Source: Chryseobacterium oranimense (GTDB lineage: Bacteria; Bacteroidota; Bacteroidia; Flavobacteriales; Weeksellaceae). Taken from it: a stretch of DNA of 64,000 nucleotides. Below, in pieces: positions 51,791 to 60,795 of the stretch (position 1 is the first letter of the stretch; every line of letters starts with the position of its first letter). A model generated the notes under the pieces. The model was given only the letters and a program-made list of their open reading frames with translations. It had not been told where the DNA came from and ran no database searches. The stretch lies in the NCBI RefSeq assembly GCF_025244725.1, contig NZ_CP104203.1, forward strand, positions 4,309,613-4,373,612, written 5' to 3'. Both the position numbers and the translations under genes were made by a program.

Positions 51791-53131
51791 ATGGAAAATG
51801 ATACCCTATTACCTGTCGGAATTTTTTTTGACGGAACCGGAAATAACGGAATCAATGCAGGTTCAGCAGACATGCCACCAGCTAATAATGAAAGCTATAA
51901 AGGAGCCCCGACGAATGTTTACAAACTGTTTAATATATTCAACGGGACCCATAAAATATATATTGAAGGAATAGGAACTGTCACAGGCAGTGAAGACAGC
52001 AATTTTGCTATGGCTACCTGCATGAATCCTCCGGATGCCCAGGGGTATTCTGCAGATGACAAACTGCAGAAAGCCAATACTTTTGTAGAAAATCTGGTGA
52101 CTGACAAAAAAACGGATTATCATTTTTACATCTACGGATTCAGCAGAGGGAGTATGCTGGCAAGAGAATTTTGCAACCAGCTTGTTACAAATTATCCCAC
52201 AGCAAATATTACCATAAAGTTTCTGGGTGTTTTCGATACCGTTGAATCAAAGCCTTTCAATACCTACGATATGGCTCTGCCTCAGCAGGTGGAAAATGCC
52301 CTTCACATATGCGCCATCAATGAATGCCGGTTCTTTTTCCCGCTCACCGGGTTTTTTGAAACCTCAAAGAATATGCAGGATACCCAAACAGAAGCGGGAG
52401 GAGCCATATGGAAAGAAATTTTTGTTCCGGGAGCCCATGCTGATGTGGGGGGTGGGTATTTGCAGGCGCCTCAGTCAGTATACGTTTCTACAGATTTTAT
52501 TAGTGCAGATGATTTACAGAATTATGTTTCAGATGTAAGAAATACAAAAACGGACGCTGAAGGAAATAAAATATGGGACGCTTTGCTTTCAGATTTTCAG
52601 GTAGAAAAGGGACTTGTGCTCTCCCAGGCCTATGTTTCCAGAGAACTGGTCCTGAATACGCTGCCGTTTGTATATGGAAGAATCATGCTGGCTGAAACCA
52701 ATAATGCAATGCCGGGAATTTTCAGTACAGATCTTACTAATTCCGGACTTGAAATTGTGGATGATCCTTTTCTGACAGATTTTGAGGAAAATCTTGCAGC
52801 CTATGTCAAAAGTTTTTTACCGGCTCTGAAACCTCAGTATGATTATCCTGTTTTTGCAGGTTATACCCATATTTCAGCTAACTTTGGAATGTACCACCAT
52901 GATGCATTGCAGAAGTCGGCTGGTGAAATAGAAGCAGAGCTTATCAACATCGGGCTGAATGTACCTAGCAGCACATCCGTAGACCAGGGTATCCAGACCA
53001 GGTTCCTTACCGAGCTGCATCTTCCCGAGGATAGTTTTGTCGTAGATTTTATGTATGGAACCAATGTTCCCAATAATGATATCTGGAGCCGTACTATCGG
53101 GATCCAATCTTTTGTTTCAGAACAGAATTAA
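51791..53131 (+). CDS. DUF2235 alpha/beta-hydrolase (Tle-type lipase-like)
   Basis: A 446-residue alpha/beta-hydrolase of the DUF2235 family. Motifs: FFDGTGNN near the start (oxyanion region), YIYGFSRGSMLAREFCNQ with the nucleophile Ser in GFSRGS, LGVFDTVES with the acid Asp, and VPGAHADVGGGY with the His. The domain occurs in type VI phospholipase effectors and in housekeeping hydrolases. No T6SS, Rhs or immunity gene is adjacent and there is no signal peptide, so the effector reading is weak. Flanked by terminators on both sides. Confidence 0.82.
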   Translation: MENDTLLPVGIFFDGTGNNGINAGSADMPPANNESYKGAPTNVYKLFNIFNGTHKIYIEGIGTVTGSEDSNFAMATCMNPPDAQGYSADDKLQKANTFVENLVTDKKTDYHFYIYGFSRGSMLAREFCNQLVTNYPTANITIKFLGVFDTVESKPFNTYDMALPQQVENALHICAINECRFFFPLTGFFETSKNMQDTQTEAGGAIWKEIFVPGAHADVGGGYLQAPQSVYVSTDFISADDLQNYVSDVRNTKTDAEGNKIWDALLSDFQVEKGLVLSQAYVSRELVLNTLPFVYGRIMLAETNNAMPGIFSTDLTNSGLEIVDDPFLTDFEENLAAYVKSFLPALKPQYDYPVFAGYTHISANFGMYHHDALQKSAGEIEAELINIGLNVPSSTSVDQGIQTRFLTELHLPEDSFVVDFMYGTNVPNNDIWSRTIGIQSFVSEQN

Positions 53132-53173
53132 ATTAATAATACAAGTACTTTTCAGTTTTAAATTTAGGTTGCG

Positions 53174-53203
53174 AAGGGGTGTCCGGAAGGGCATCCCTTT
53201 TTA
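53174..53203 (+). terminator. Terminator after the DUF2235 gene
   Basis: An 11-bp stem with two G-U pairs (AAGGGGTGTCC / GGGCATCCCTT) and a short T tract. Confidence 0.65.
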
Positions 53204-53266
53204 TTGTAATCCGGGGCATGTCATTTTTATTTCTGGGCTATTCATTTCTTTTTCCGTACTTTTGCA

Positions 53267-53274
53267 CCCGAAAA
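53267..53274 (+). promoter_or_regulatory. -7 box of the ABC-F gene
   Basis: TACTTTTG matches TAnnTTTG, 35 bases before ATG 53310. Confidence 0.5.
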
Positions 53275-53309
53275 TTCATTATTCATTCACTTAATTTTTA
53301 TTTAATAAA

Positions 53310-55238
53310 ATGCTTTCGGTTCAAGGTTTAGGATTACATCATTCAGGAAACTACCTGTTTCAAAATACAAATTTTACCATTAAAAAGGATGATAAAGTGG
53401 GACTCGTTGGAAAAAACGGAGCCGGAAAATCCACTTTATTGAAAATGCTTTCCGGAGAAATTAATTTCTATGAAGGAAGTGTTGTACCTGAAGGAAATGT
53501 AACCATCGGCTTCCTGAAACAGGATCTTGATTTCGTAAAAGGAAGAACCGTTTGGAACGAAACAATGCAGGCTTTTGAGCAGATTAATGCATGGAAAACT
53601 GAATTGGAAGAAGTTAATCATCAGTTGGCAACAAGAACTGATTATGAAAGTGATGCCTACACAGATCTGATCAATAAAATGACAGAGCTGAATGATCTTC
53701 TGATGAACCATGATGCCTACAACCTGGAAGGTGATATGGAGAAGATATTATTCGGTTTGGGTTTTAAAGCGAACGATTTCCATAAAATTACAGATGAGTT
53801 TTCAGGAGGATGGAGAATGAGAATTGAACTGGCTAAGCTACTTCTTCAGAAGAACGACATTATGCTTCTCGATGAGCCTACCAACCACCTGGATATGGAA
53901 TCCATCATCTGGCTGGAAAACTTCCTGAAAGATTATCCCGGAGCCATTGTTCTGGTAAGTCACGATAAACAGTTTATGACTGCTGTCTGCAACAGAACTT
54001 TTGATATCAATAATAAAAAAGTTGACGACTATAAAGCCAACTATTCCAAATATCTGGTAATGCGCGAAGAGCGCCGTGAAAAACTGATTCAGGCTAAAAA
54101 GAATCAGGATGCGGAGATCAAGCAGATGGAAGACAATATTAATAAGTTCCGTGCGAGTGCTACAAAAGCGTCTTTCGCCCAGTCACTTATTAAAAAATTA
54201 GATAAAATCGAACGTATTGAAGTGGATAACGAAGACGTTTCCAAATTCAATATCCGTTTCGTACAGTCTATGGTTCCCGGAAAAGTTATTTTCGAAGCAG
54301 AAAACTTAGGAAAAGCTTATGGAAACAAGCAGATTTTTGATAAGGTAGACTTCATTGTTCAGAGAGGCGACAGGATTGCCCTTTTAGGACAGAACGGACA
54401 GGGAAAAACAACCTTAGCCAAAATTCTTGCCGGAGACATTAAAGACTATACAGGAACCTGGAACCTTGGACATAATGTGAACATCGGATACTTTGCCCAA
54501 AACCAGGAAGAAGTACTGACTCCTAATAAAACCGTTCTGGAAGAAGCGGAAGATGCAGCTACGGAAGAAACCAGACCGAGAGTAAGAGACCTTCTGGGAT
54601 CTTTCCTTTTCCAGGGAGATGCCGTAACCAAGAAAACAAAAGTGCTTTCCGGAGGGGAAAGAAACCGTCTGGCACTTTGTAAATTGTTGCTTCGTCCGTT
54701 CAACACGTTGATTATGGATGAGCCTACCAACCACCTTGATATTCAGTCTAAGGAGATTATTAAACTGGCTTTGCAGAATTTTGAAGGAACTTTGATCGTT
54801 ATTTCTCACGACAGAGAGTTCCTGGATGGGCTTTGTGATAAAATCTATGAATTCCGTGACGGAAGAATGAAAGAATTCCTGGGAAGCGTAGGTGAATACC
54901 TTGAATACAGACAAAAAGAAACTCTTAGGGAGATCTCTGCTGAAAAAGCAAAACTTCACAGTGATGATGTGAAAGTAGAAGAAAAACCTGCTCCAAAAGA
55001 GGTGAAAGTGGAAGAGAAACCCTCAACCATTGTAAGCAAAGAACAAAAAAATATTCAGAATAAATTAAAGAAAGTAGAAGAGAAAATCTCTGAGCTTGAA
55101 GCTGAAATTGAAACCATGGAAGCTTCCTTTGCCAAAGCGAACCCTTCTGAAGAAACTTTGGAGAAGTACAACAAAGCTAAAGAAGACTTAGATGTTGCTT
55201 TACAGGAATGGGAACATTTGGGATCTCAGCTTGCTTAA
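53310..55238 (+). CDS. ABC-F family ATP-binding protein
   Basis: A 642-residue soluble protein with two ATPase domains and no membrane segment. Domain 1 (about 1-250): Walker A GKNGAGKSTLLKML, signature FSGGWRMR, Walker B IMLLDEPTNHLD. Domain 2 (about 320-540): GQNGQGKTTLAKIL, LSGGERNRLALC, LIMDEPTNHLD. The linker between them is the P-site arm region typical of ABC-F translation factors. The C-terminal tail is a charged Glu/Lys coiled coil. It resembles the EttA/Uup class, which act on the ribosome, but resistance forms also exist. Monocistronic with its own promoter. Confidence 0.95.
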   Translation: MLSVQGLGLHHSGNYLFQNTNFTIKKDDKVGLVGKNGAGKSTLLKMLSGEINFYEGSVVPEGNVTIGFLKQDLDFVKGRTVWNETMQAFEQINAWKTELEEVNHQLATRTDYESDAYTDLINKMTELNDLLMNHDAYNLEGDMEKILFGLGFKANDFHKITDEFSGGWRMRIELAKLLLQKNDIMLLDEPTNHLDMESIIWLENFLKDYPGAIVLVSHDKQFMTAVCNRTFDINNKKVDDYKANYSKYLVMREERREKLIQAKKNQDAEIKQMEDNINKFRASATKASFAQSLIKKLDKIERIEVDNEDVSKFNIRFVQSMVPGKVIFEAENLGKAYGNKQIFDKVDFIVQRGDRIALLGQNGQGKTTLAKILAGDIKDYTGTWNLGHNVNIGYFAQNQEEVLTPNKTVLEEAEDAATEETRPRVRDLLGSFLFQGDAVTKKTKVLSGGERNRLALCKLLLRPFNTLIMDEPTNHLDIQSKEIIKLALQNFEGTLIVISHDREFLDGLCDKIYEFRDGRMKEFLGSVGEYLEYRQKETLREISAEKAKLHSDDVKVEEKPAPKEVKVEEKPSTIVSKEQKNIQNKLKKVEEKISELEAEIETMEASFAKANPSEETLEKYNKAKEDLDVALQEWEHLGSQLA

Positions 55239-55262
55239 TTTTTTGAATTAAAAGAAATAAAT

Positions 55263-55360
55263 AAATCCTTCGGCTTCGCTCAGGATGACATTTCTAATAC
55301 TAACGTCTAATAATAACGGTGTAATTTTAATGTGTCATCCTGAGCGAAGCCGAAGGATTT
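55263..55360. repeat. Long perfect inverted repeat (28-bp arms, 42-base loop)
   Basis: The left arm 55263-55290 (contains TCCTTCGGCTTCGCTCAGGA) and right arm 55333-55360 are perfect reverse complements. The core TCCTGAGCGAAGCCGAAGGA is a well-known interspersed intergenic motif of bacteria. The element is GC-rich against its surroundings and may act as a terminator or transcript end after the ABC-F gene. Confidence 0.9.
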
Positions 55361-55482
55361 TTAAATAAGCTATATTTGTGAAAAGCTTCTTTTTGTAACA
55401 AAAAAGGACTTTTACCGACGTATTGGACAGTTTAATAAAAACTTAATTAAAAAACTTTAAATTATTTTTATAATTTTACAGG

Positions 55483-55839
55483 ATGATTTTTAAGGAAAGC
55501 AGAAATCTGAAGAGTTTTATCTCCAAACTTTTGTTTGGGATCTACTTTATTGCGCTGTTTTCCCAGAGTTTTCACCATCACGATGCTGTCGATAACTTTA
55601 AGATCTTCAATCTTAAAAAGGCAGAAAATACCATTACCAAAACTTCAGCCAAAGAAAAGCCGGGCGACTGTCTGGCCTGTCATTTCCTGGCTACAGGACA
55701 TACATTGGTTCCTGAAGAATTCAGCTTTACATTTGAGCATTTTACGCATCAGGTAAAGCAGACCATTACCGTTCAGGAAAAAATATGGTCTCAGACCAAG
55801 TTCACTTTTCAGCTCCGGGGGCCGCCCGCAGTTGCATAA
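55483..55839 (+). CDS. Small His/Cys-rich exported protein (DUF2946-like) near a TonB receptor
   Basis: A 118-residue protein with an N-terminal hydrophobic segment (LFGIYFIALFSQSF) leading directly into HHHD. The mature part has DCLACHFLATGHTLVPEEF (CxxCH) and ends with FQLRGPPA, a close of the DUF2946-like small proteins often found beside metal-related genes. The His and Cys pairs suggest metal binding, with no haem attachment implied. It precedes a TonB receptor by about 300 bases. Role unclear. Confidence 0.65.
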   Translation: MIFKESRNLKSFISKLLFGIYFIALFSQSFHHHDAVDNFKIFNLKKAENTITKTSAKEKPGDCLACHFLATGHTLVPEEFSFTFEHFTHQVKQTITVQEKIWSQTKFTFQLRGPPAVA

Positions 55840-56138
55840 TCATTTATTTTTTATTGGCTTTAATTCGTTTTAAAGTTCAATATTTGGGATTAGTATTTGC
55901 TGATTGCATTTTTACGTGGTTAGGATTCAAGTTCCGGGATACGGGGTTTGTGATACATGATATTAGAAGTTTTCAGGTGTAATTAATTGTGTACCTCTCA
56001 TTACTTTTATATTCAGACCGCATCTATCATCATTAATACATTTTTACATTGTACATTTTACAATGAAAAATAGTCCCATTCAACAAATTTTCACGAAAAA
56101 AATGTACCTGAAAAAGGTACGTAATCAATCTATAGACA
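55840..56138. promoter_or_regulatory. Regulatory region of the TonB receptor operon
   Basis: This 299-bp gap has a perfect CATTGTA / TACAATG inverted repeat (56047-56065, 5-base spacer) within repeated ACATTTT units, and a GTACC / GGTAC hairpin just before the receptor gene. The dyad is shaped like a Fur/Zur-type metal-regulator site, but a match to a known box cannot be confirmed by eye. No gene is seen. Confidence 0.45.
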
Positions 56139-58523
56139 ATGAAATTGATATATAGCCTGATGTTGGTTCTTTGCGGACTGACATTGATAAACGCACAGAA
56201 AACTTATACTGTAGAAGGAACTGTTCATGATTTTCATGATAAAACGGCGTTAGAAAATGCTGTTGTAAAGATCGGAGGATTTACAACCAAAACAGACCGT
56301 ACGGGAAAGTTTATATTAAATAAAATTCCTGCGGGAAAATATATTCTCATTGCCAACCATCCTGATTGTGATGATTATACTGAAAATATAGGAGTAGATC
56401 AGGATATGCATCTGGCCATTACACTGGAGCACCACGTTAAGGATATCGAAACAGTGACGATCCATGGAAGTCATAAATCAAATGGCTCTCTGATCATTAA
56501 AACACTTGATAAATCCGAAATTCAGAGAAATTCTACGGATAATCTCGGAAATTTATTATCAAAAATATCCGGAGTTACTACTTTAAAAACCGGGAATAAT
56601 ATTTCAAAACCTGTGATTCACGGGTTGTACGGAAGCCGGATCTCTATTTTAAATAACGGGGTAAAGCTGGCCGAGCAGGAATGGGGCGTAGAGCATGCAC
56701 CCAATGTTGATATTAACAATTTTCAGCACATTGATGTCATAAAAGGTGCTTCTGCATTGAAGTACGGAAGCGATGCCATTGGAGGCGTTGTGGTGATGGA
56801 ACCTGAAATCTTCCCTAAAAAGGATACGATAAAAGGTTCTGTTGGTCTCACAGGAATTTCCAATGGGAGAGGGCTTGGACTGGATGTAGATGTAGCCAGA
56901 GTCTGGAAAAACGGCTGGGCGGTAAAGTCCGGCGGAAGCATCAAGAAGCTGGGCGACCAGAGCGCTCCGGATTATAACCTGAAGAATACGGGAATGGATT
57001 TCTCTTCTTTTAATTTTACGGTTCAGAACAACAGCTATGAGAAAGGGATCTCTTTTGATTACTATCTTACCAACCAGAATATAGGGATTTTAAGAGATTC
57101 ACATGTTTCCACTTCGGGAGATTATGATAGGGCAATGAATGCCAATCCGCCTGTTTATTCAGGAAAATTCAGTTACGATATTGATAATCCGAGACAGGTT
57201 ATTGAACATCATATTGCTAAAGTTTCGGCTTTTAAAAGGTTTGAAAATATCGGAAAGCTTTCAGCTACCTATAGCTATCAGTATAACCACAGACAGGAAT
57301 ATGATATCAGAAGAGGAGAATTAAAGGATACACCTTCTCTCGATCTTGAGCTGATGACCCATCAATTTAATCTCAATGATCTTTTGGAAAGAGAAAAATG
57401 GTCTCTGGAAACGGGAATTGATGCAGGTTTTCAAAACAATTATTCAGATCCTGCGACGAAGGCAAGACGTTTGATCCCTAATTATGATAAATATTCTGCC
57501 GGAATATATTCTGTTTTTAAATATAAAATTTCCCATGATTTTAATTTTGAAGCAGGAGCAAGATATGATTTCACCCGTTATGATGTTACGAAATGGTATG
57601 ACAAAAGTGACTGGGACAAATTATATGCGGACACTTTTCCCCAGTTTTACGTAAAACAGGATCAAAACAGGGTGTTGACGCGTCCTAAGCTTAACTATAA
57701 TAATGTTTCCTTTAATGCAGGCCTGGAATACCGCCCTAGTTCAAATTTTGATTTGAAATTTAATTATGCAAAAGTGGGCAGATCCCCGAACATTGCTGAG
57801 TTATTTTCAGACGGGCTGCACCATTCCGCAGGGGTGATTGAAACAGGTGATATGGGCTTGAAAAATGAACAGGGACATCAGTTTAACTTAACGGTAGATT
57901 CAAAAATCAATGTTTTGAAGGGGCTGAATATTTCTGTGAATCCCTACTTCTTTATCACTAAAAACTTTATTAACCAGGTGCCTGTGGGAATTAAGGGAAC
58001 CATCAGAGGAGTATTTCCTGAATGGGCTTACCAGCAGATCGATGCCAAAATGTATGGAGTAGATCTGGATATCAACTGGAAGCTTACCGATGATCTTACC
58101 TATGTGGGAAGAGGAGCTTATGTGCATGGACAGGATGATACGAACAACGAACCTCTGATTTTAATGATGCCTCCGAATTTTTCCAATGCATTACAGTTTA
58201 AAAAGGAAAAATGGAATAACTTCTATTTTACGCTTGAAAACCAGACGTTTTTAAAACAGACCAGATTCCCGATCCGCAATGCTCCGCTGGAAGTTTATGT
58301 AGATGGTGAGCTGGTGGATAAAATGATTGATTTCAGTACGCCGCCCAGCGGTTATTCACTCTGGAATATCCAGACAGGAATCAATATCAGCAAAAATCTT
58401 TCTGCAGGACTTATCGTGAACAATATTTTCAACACTTCGTACAGAGAATATCTGAACCGTTTGAGATTCTTTGCAGATGAGGCAGGAAGAAACTTTATTT
58501 TAAACTTTAGATACAGATTCTAA
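56139..58523 (+). CDS. TonB-dependent receptor (ZnuD-like, metal uptake candidate)
   Basis: A 794-residue outer-membrane receptor. Signal peptide (LIYSLMLVLCGLTLINAQ), an N-terminal carboxypeptidase-regulatory-like domain (about 20-110, VEGTVHDFHDKTALENAVVKIGG), a plug domain (about 120-230, with IHGLYGSRISILNNGVKLAEQEWG and GASALKYGSDAIGGVV), and a beta-barrel ending in FILNFRYRF with terminal Phe. The motif SPNIAELFSDGLHHSAGVIETGD, with His pairs in loops, resembles ZnuD-type zinc receptors. Followed by a lipoprotein gene at 43 bases. Substrate is inferred. Confidence 0.88.
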   Translation: MKLIYSLMLVLCGLTLINAQKTYTVEGTVHDFHDKTALENAVVKIGGFTTKTDRTGKFILNKIPAGKYILIANHPDCDDYTENIGVDQDMHLAITLEHHVKDIETVTIHGSHKSNGSLIIKTLDKSEIQRNSTDNLGNLLSKISGVTTLKTGNNISKPVIHGLYGSRISILNNGVKLAEQEWGVEHAPNVDINNFQHIDVIKGASALKYGSDAIGGVVVMEPEIFPKKDTIKGSVGLTGISNGRGLGLDVDVARVWKNGWAVKSGGSIKKLGDQSAPDYNLKNTGMDFSSFNFTVQNNSYEKGISFDYYLTNQNIGILRDSHVSTSGDYDRAMNANPPVYSGKFSYDIDNPRQVIEHHIAKVSAFKRFENIGKLSATYSYQYNHRQEYDIRRGELKDTPSLDLELMTHQFNLNDLLEREKWSLETGIDAGFQNNYSDPATKARRLIPNYDKYSAGIYSVFKYKISHDFNFEAGARYDFTRYDVTKWYDKSDWDKLYADTFPQFYVKQDQNRVLTRPKLNYNNVSFNAGLEYRPSSNFDLKFNYAKVGRSPNIAELFSDGLHHSAGVIETGDMGLKNEQGHQFNLTVDSKINVLKGLNISVNPYFFITKNFINQVPVGIKGTIRGVFPEWAYQQIDAKMYGVDLDINWKLTDDLTYVGRGAYVHGQDDTNNEPLILMMPPNFSNALQFKKEKWNNFYFTLENQTFLKQTRFPIRNAPLEVYVDGELVDKMIDFSTPPSGYSLWNIQTGINISKNLSAGLIVNNIFNTSYREYLNRLRFFADEAGRNFILNFRYRF

Positions 58524-58566
58524 AGATTTCAGAACAATTAAATTTTACAACTTTAAAATTCTTACA

Positions 58567-59139
58567 ATGAACAAATTATTCAATACTAAAAATATTTTCA
58601 GATTATTAGCGCTTTTATTCATCACAGTTACAGTTATTTCGTGCCAGAGAGACGGTTCGGTGGCAGAAGATGACCTTCCTCAGGAAGAGCTTACCAATAT
58701 TATTTTACTGGTAAAAGAAGATACTCCGGGATCTACGGCTATCGAGTATAATTACAGTATCGGGGCAGGAGGAATTCCTACCATTCCTTTGAAAGACGGG
58801 AAATCTTATACCGTTGAAGCGAAATTCAGAAACGGAAATGAAGATGCTACAGGAGAAATTATTGATGCTAAAAATGAGCACTTCCTTATTTTTGACTTTC
58901 CAAAATCCAAAATCAACATTACAAGACTGGATGGTAATGACTTGAGAAACGACGGCAAAAGAGTAGGATTAAAAACAAAATGGGATGTAGTACAGGCCGT
59001 TGACGGAACTTCTCCTTTCCTGAAACTGACTCTGATCCATTCACCTGAAAGTGTCAATGATGCTAAAGCAGGAACAGCCTGGGGAAGCGTTGTAGGTGGA
59101 GAAACAGATGCTGAAGCTACCTATAATTTAAGCAATTAA
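58567..59139 (+). CDS. Lipoprotein of unknown function in the TonB receptor operon
   Basis: A 190-residue lipoprotein (lipobox TVISC). The mature part is beta-rich with DGKSYTVEAKFRNGNEDATGEI and no enzymatic motif. It directly follows the TonB receptor and shares its terminator, so it may help load or scavenge the same substrate at the outer membrane. Family not recognised. Confidence 0.7.
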   Translation: MNKLFNTKNIFRLLALLFITVTVISCQRDGSVAEDDLPQEELTNIILLVKEDTPGSTAIEYNYSIGAGGIPTIPLKDGKSYTVEAKFRNGNEDATGEIIDAKNEHFLIFDFPKSKINITRLDGNDLRNDGKRVGLKTKWDVVQAVDGTSPFLKLTLIHSPESVNDAKAGTAWGSVVGGETDAEATYNLSN

Positions 59140-59158
59140 AATAGTTGATGTGAACAGT

Positions 59159-59187
59159 AAAACCGCTGAAATATTCAGCGGTTTTAT
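59159..59187 (+). terminator. Terminator after the TonB receptor operon
   Basis: A perfect 12-bp stem (AAAACCGCTGAA / TTCAGCGGTTTT) with a 3-base loop and a T-rich tail. Confidence 0.88.
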
Positions 59188-59248
59188 ATTTATATACATT
59201 TGAGTACTAAGAATTGATGAGAAGTGGGTGATTCTCATAAAAATTTCA

Positions 59249-59256
59249 TATTTTTG
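59249..59256 (+). promoter_or_regulatory. -7 box of tig
   Basis: TATTTTTG matches TAnnTTTG, 22 bases before the ATG. Confidence 0.5.
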
Positions 59257-59278
59257 CAACCTAAAATTTTAATCAATA

Positions 59279-60613
59279 ATGAAGGTTACCGCACAAAACC
59301 ATGATGACGTAAGTGCATTACTTACAGTGACATTGGAAAAATCTGACTACAAAGAAAAAGTAGAAAAGCAGTTGATTAATTATGCTAAAAATGCGCAAGT
59401 TCCTGGTTTCAGAAAAGGGAAAGTGCCTTTGAGTATGGTTAAAAAACAATATGAAGCAGGTATTGCATTCGAAGAAATCAACAAACAGGTTTCTGACGCA
59501 TTGAACAACTATGTTAACGAAAACAAATTAAGATTAGTTGGTCAGCCTGTTCCTCAGCCAGTAAACGAACTAGATTACAACGCTGACAAAATTGAAGTTG
59601 CTTTCGAGGTAGGATATGAGCCTGAATTCACTATAGATTTAGCTAAATATGAAGCACCTCATTATAAAGTAGAAGCTTCTGACAAAGAAATCACGAAGAG
59701 CATTGAGAACATGCAGAGACGTTTTGCAGAGCAGGTTCCTCAGGATAAAATCACTAAAGATTCTTATATAGCTTTGGAAATTTCTCAGGTTGTAGAAGAA
59801 GATGCTGAAGGAGAACACCACCACCATCCGAAGAACGTTACCATTACTGCTGAAAACAAAGAGGCTTTCAAATTGGTAAAATCTTTAAAAATGGACGGTT
59901 CTGTAAAAGTATCTAAAGAAACTCTTGCAGGTGATGAAGAACTGGCTAAAGAATTAGGTTTCTCTAAAGAAGAAGTTGAGCACTTACACCACGCTGAAGT
60001 AGAAGTTAAAGTAAAAGATTTCTATTCATTGAACCTGGCTGAGCTTAATCAGGAATTATTCGACAAAGTATACGGCGAAGGAACAATCAAATCTGAAGAA
60101 GAGCTTAAAGAAAAAGTAAAATCAGAATTGGATGAGTACTTCCAGCAGAATGCTGATGTTCACTATGTGAATAAAGTATTGGAGCAGGTTACTGAAAAAG
60201 AAGAAGTAAAACTTCCTGAAAATTTCCTTGTAAAATGGTTATTGTTCTCTAACCAGAATATCCAGTCTGAAGAGCAGGCTAAAGAAATTCTTAATGCAGA
60301 GAAGAGTCAGCTAAGATACCAGATCATTGAAGGTAAATTAATGACGGATAACGAGATTAAATTAGACTATGCTGATGTATTGGCACAGGCTGAGCAGTTG
60401 GTAAGAAACCAGTTGGCAATCTACGGAATCCACCACCTAGGCGACGAAGAAATCCAGAAATATGCTGTTGAAATGTTGAAAGATCAGGAGCAGGTAAGAC
60501 AAATTTCTTCTGAAGTAGCTATGGCTAAACTGAAAGATGTAATTCTTGAAAAAGCGTCTAAAAAAGAAACTAAAATTTCTCACGACGAGTTTTTAGAAGA
60601 ACTTAAGAAATAA
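59279..60613 (+). CDS. tig: Trigger factor
   Basis: The ribosome-bound chaperone/peptidyl-prolyl isomerase that meets nascent chains. The 444-residue protein has the ribosome-binding signature NAQVPGFRKGKVPLSMVKKQYEAGI (GFRxGKxP), a central region that should be the FKBP-like domain but is divergent, and a C-terminal helical cradle. A His run (GEHHHHPK, about residue 180) is present in a surface loop. Own promoter and terminator. Confidence 0.92.
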   Translation: MKVTAQNHDDVSALLTVTLEKSDYKEKVEKQLINYAKNAQVPGFRKGKVPLSMVKKQYEAGIAFEEINKQVSDALNNYVNENKLRLVGQPVPQPVNELDYNADKIEVAFEVGYEPEFTIDLAKYEAPHYKVEASDKEITKSIENMQRRFAEQVPQDKITKDSYIALEISQVVEEDAEGEHHHHPKNVTITAENKEAFKLVKSLKMDGSVKVSKETLAGDEELAKELGFSKEEVEHLHHAEVEVKVKDFYSLNLAELNQELFDKVYGEGTIKSEEELKEKVKSELDEYFQQNADVHYVNKVLEQVTEKEEVKLPENFLVKWLLFSNQNIQSEEQAKEILNAEKSQLRYQIIEGKLMTDNEIKLDYADVLAQAEQLVRNQLAIYGIHHLGDEEIQKYAVEMLKDQEQVRQISSEVAMAKLKDVILEKASKKETKISHDEFLEELKK

Positions 60614-60635
60614 TTTATTCCGATATAAATATTTG

Positions 60636-60662
60636 AAACCTCCGAGCGATCGGAGGTTTTGT
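60636..60662 (+). terminator. Terminator after tig
   Basis: A perfect 9-bp stem (AAACCTCCG / CGGAGGTTT) with a 6-base loop and T run. Confidence 0.82.
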
Positions 60663-60795
60663 TTTTCGGGATATTCTTAAAAAATCTTAATGGATTAGGG
60701 CCGGAATCATCGGGTATTTCCACATAAATTCACTGCGTTTATTTTCTTGTGGTCATTATTCATATATTTACACCTTAAATTTATTATATATAGAT

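Noticed and set aside
51791..53131. Type VI secretion cluster
   Set aside because: No Hcp, VgrG, sheath or PAAR-like frame is adjacent; the DUF2235 gene is alone.
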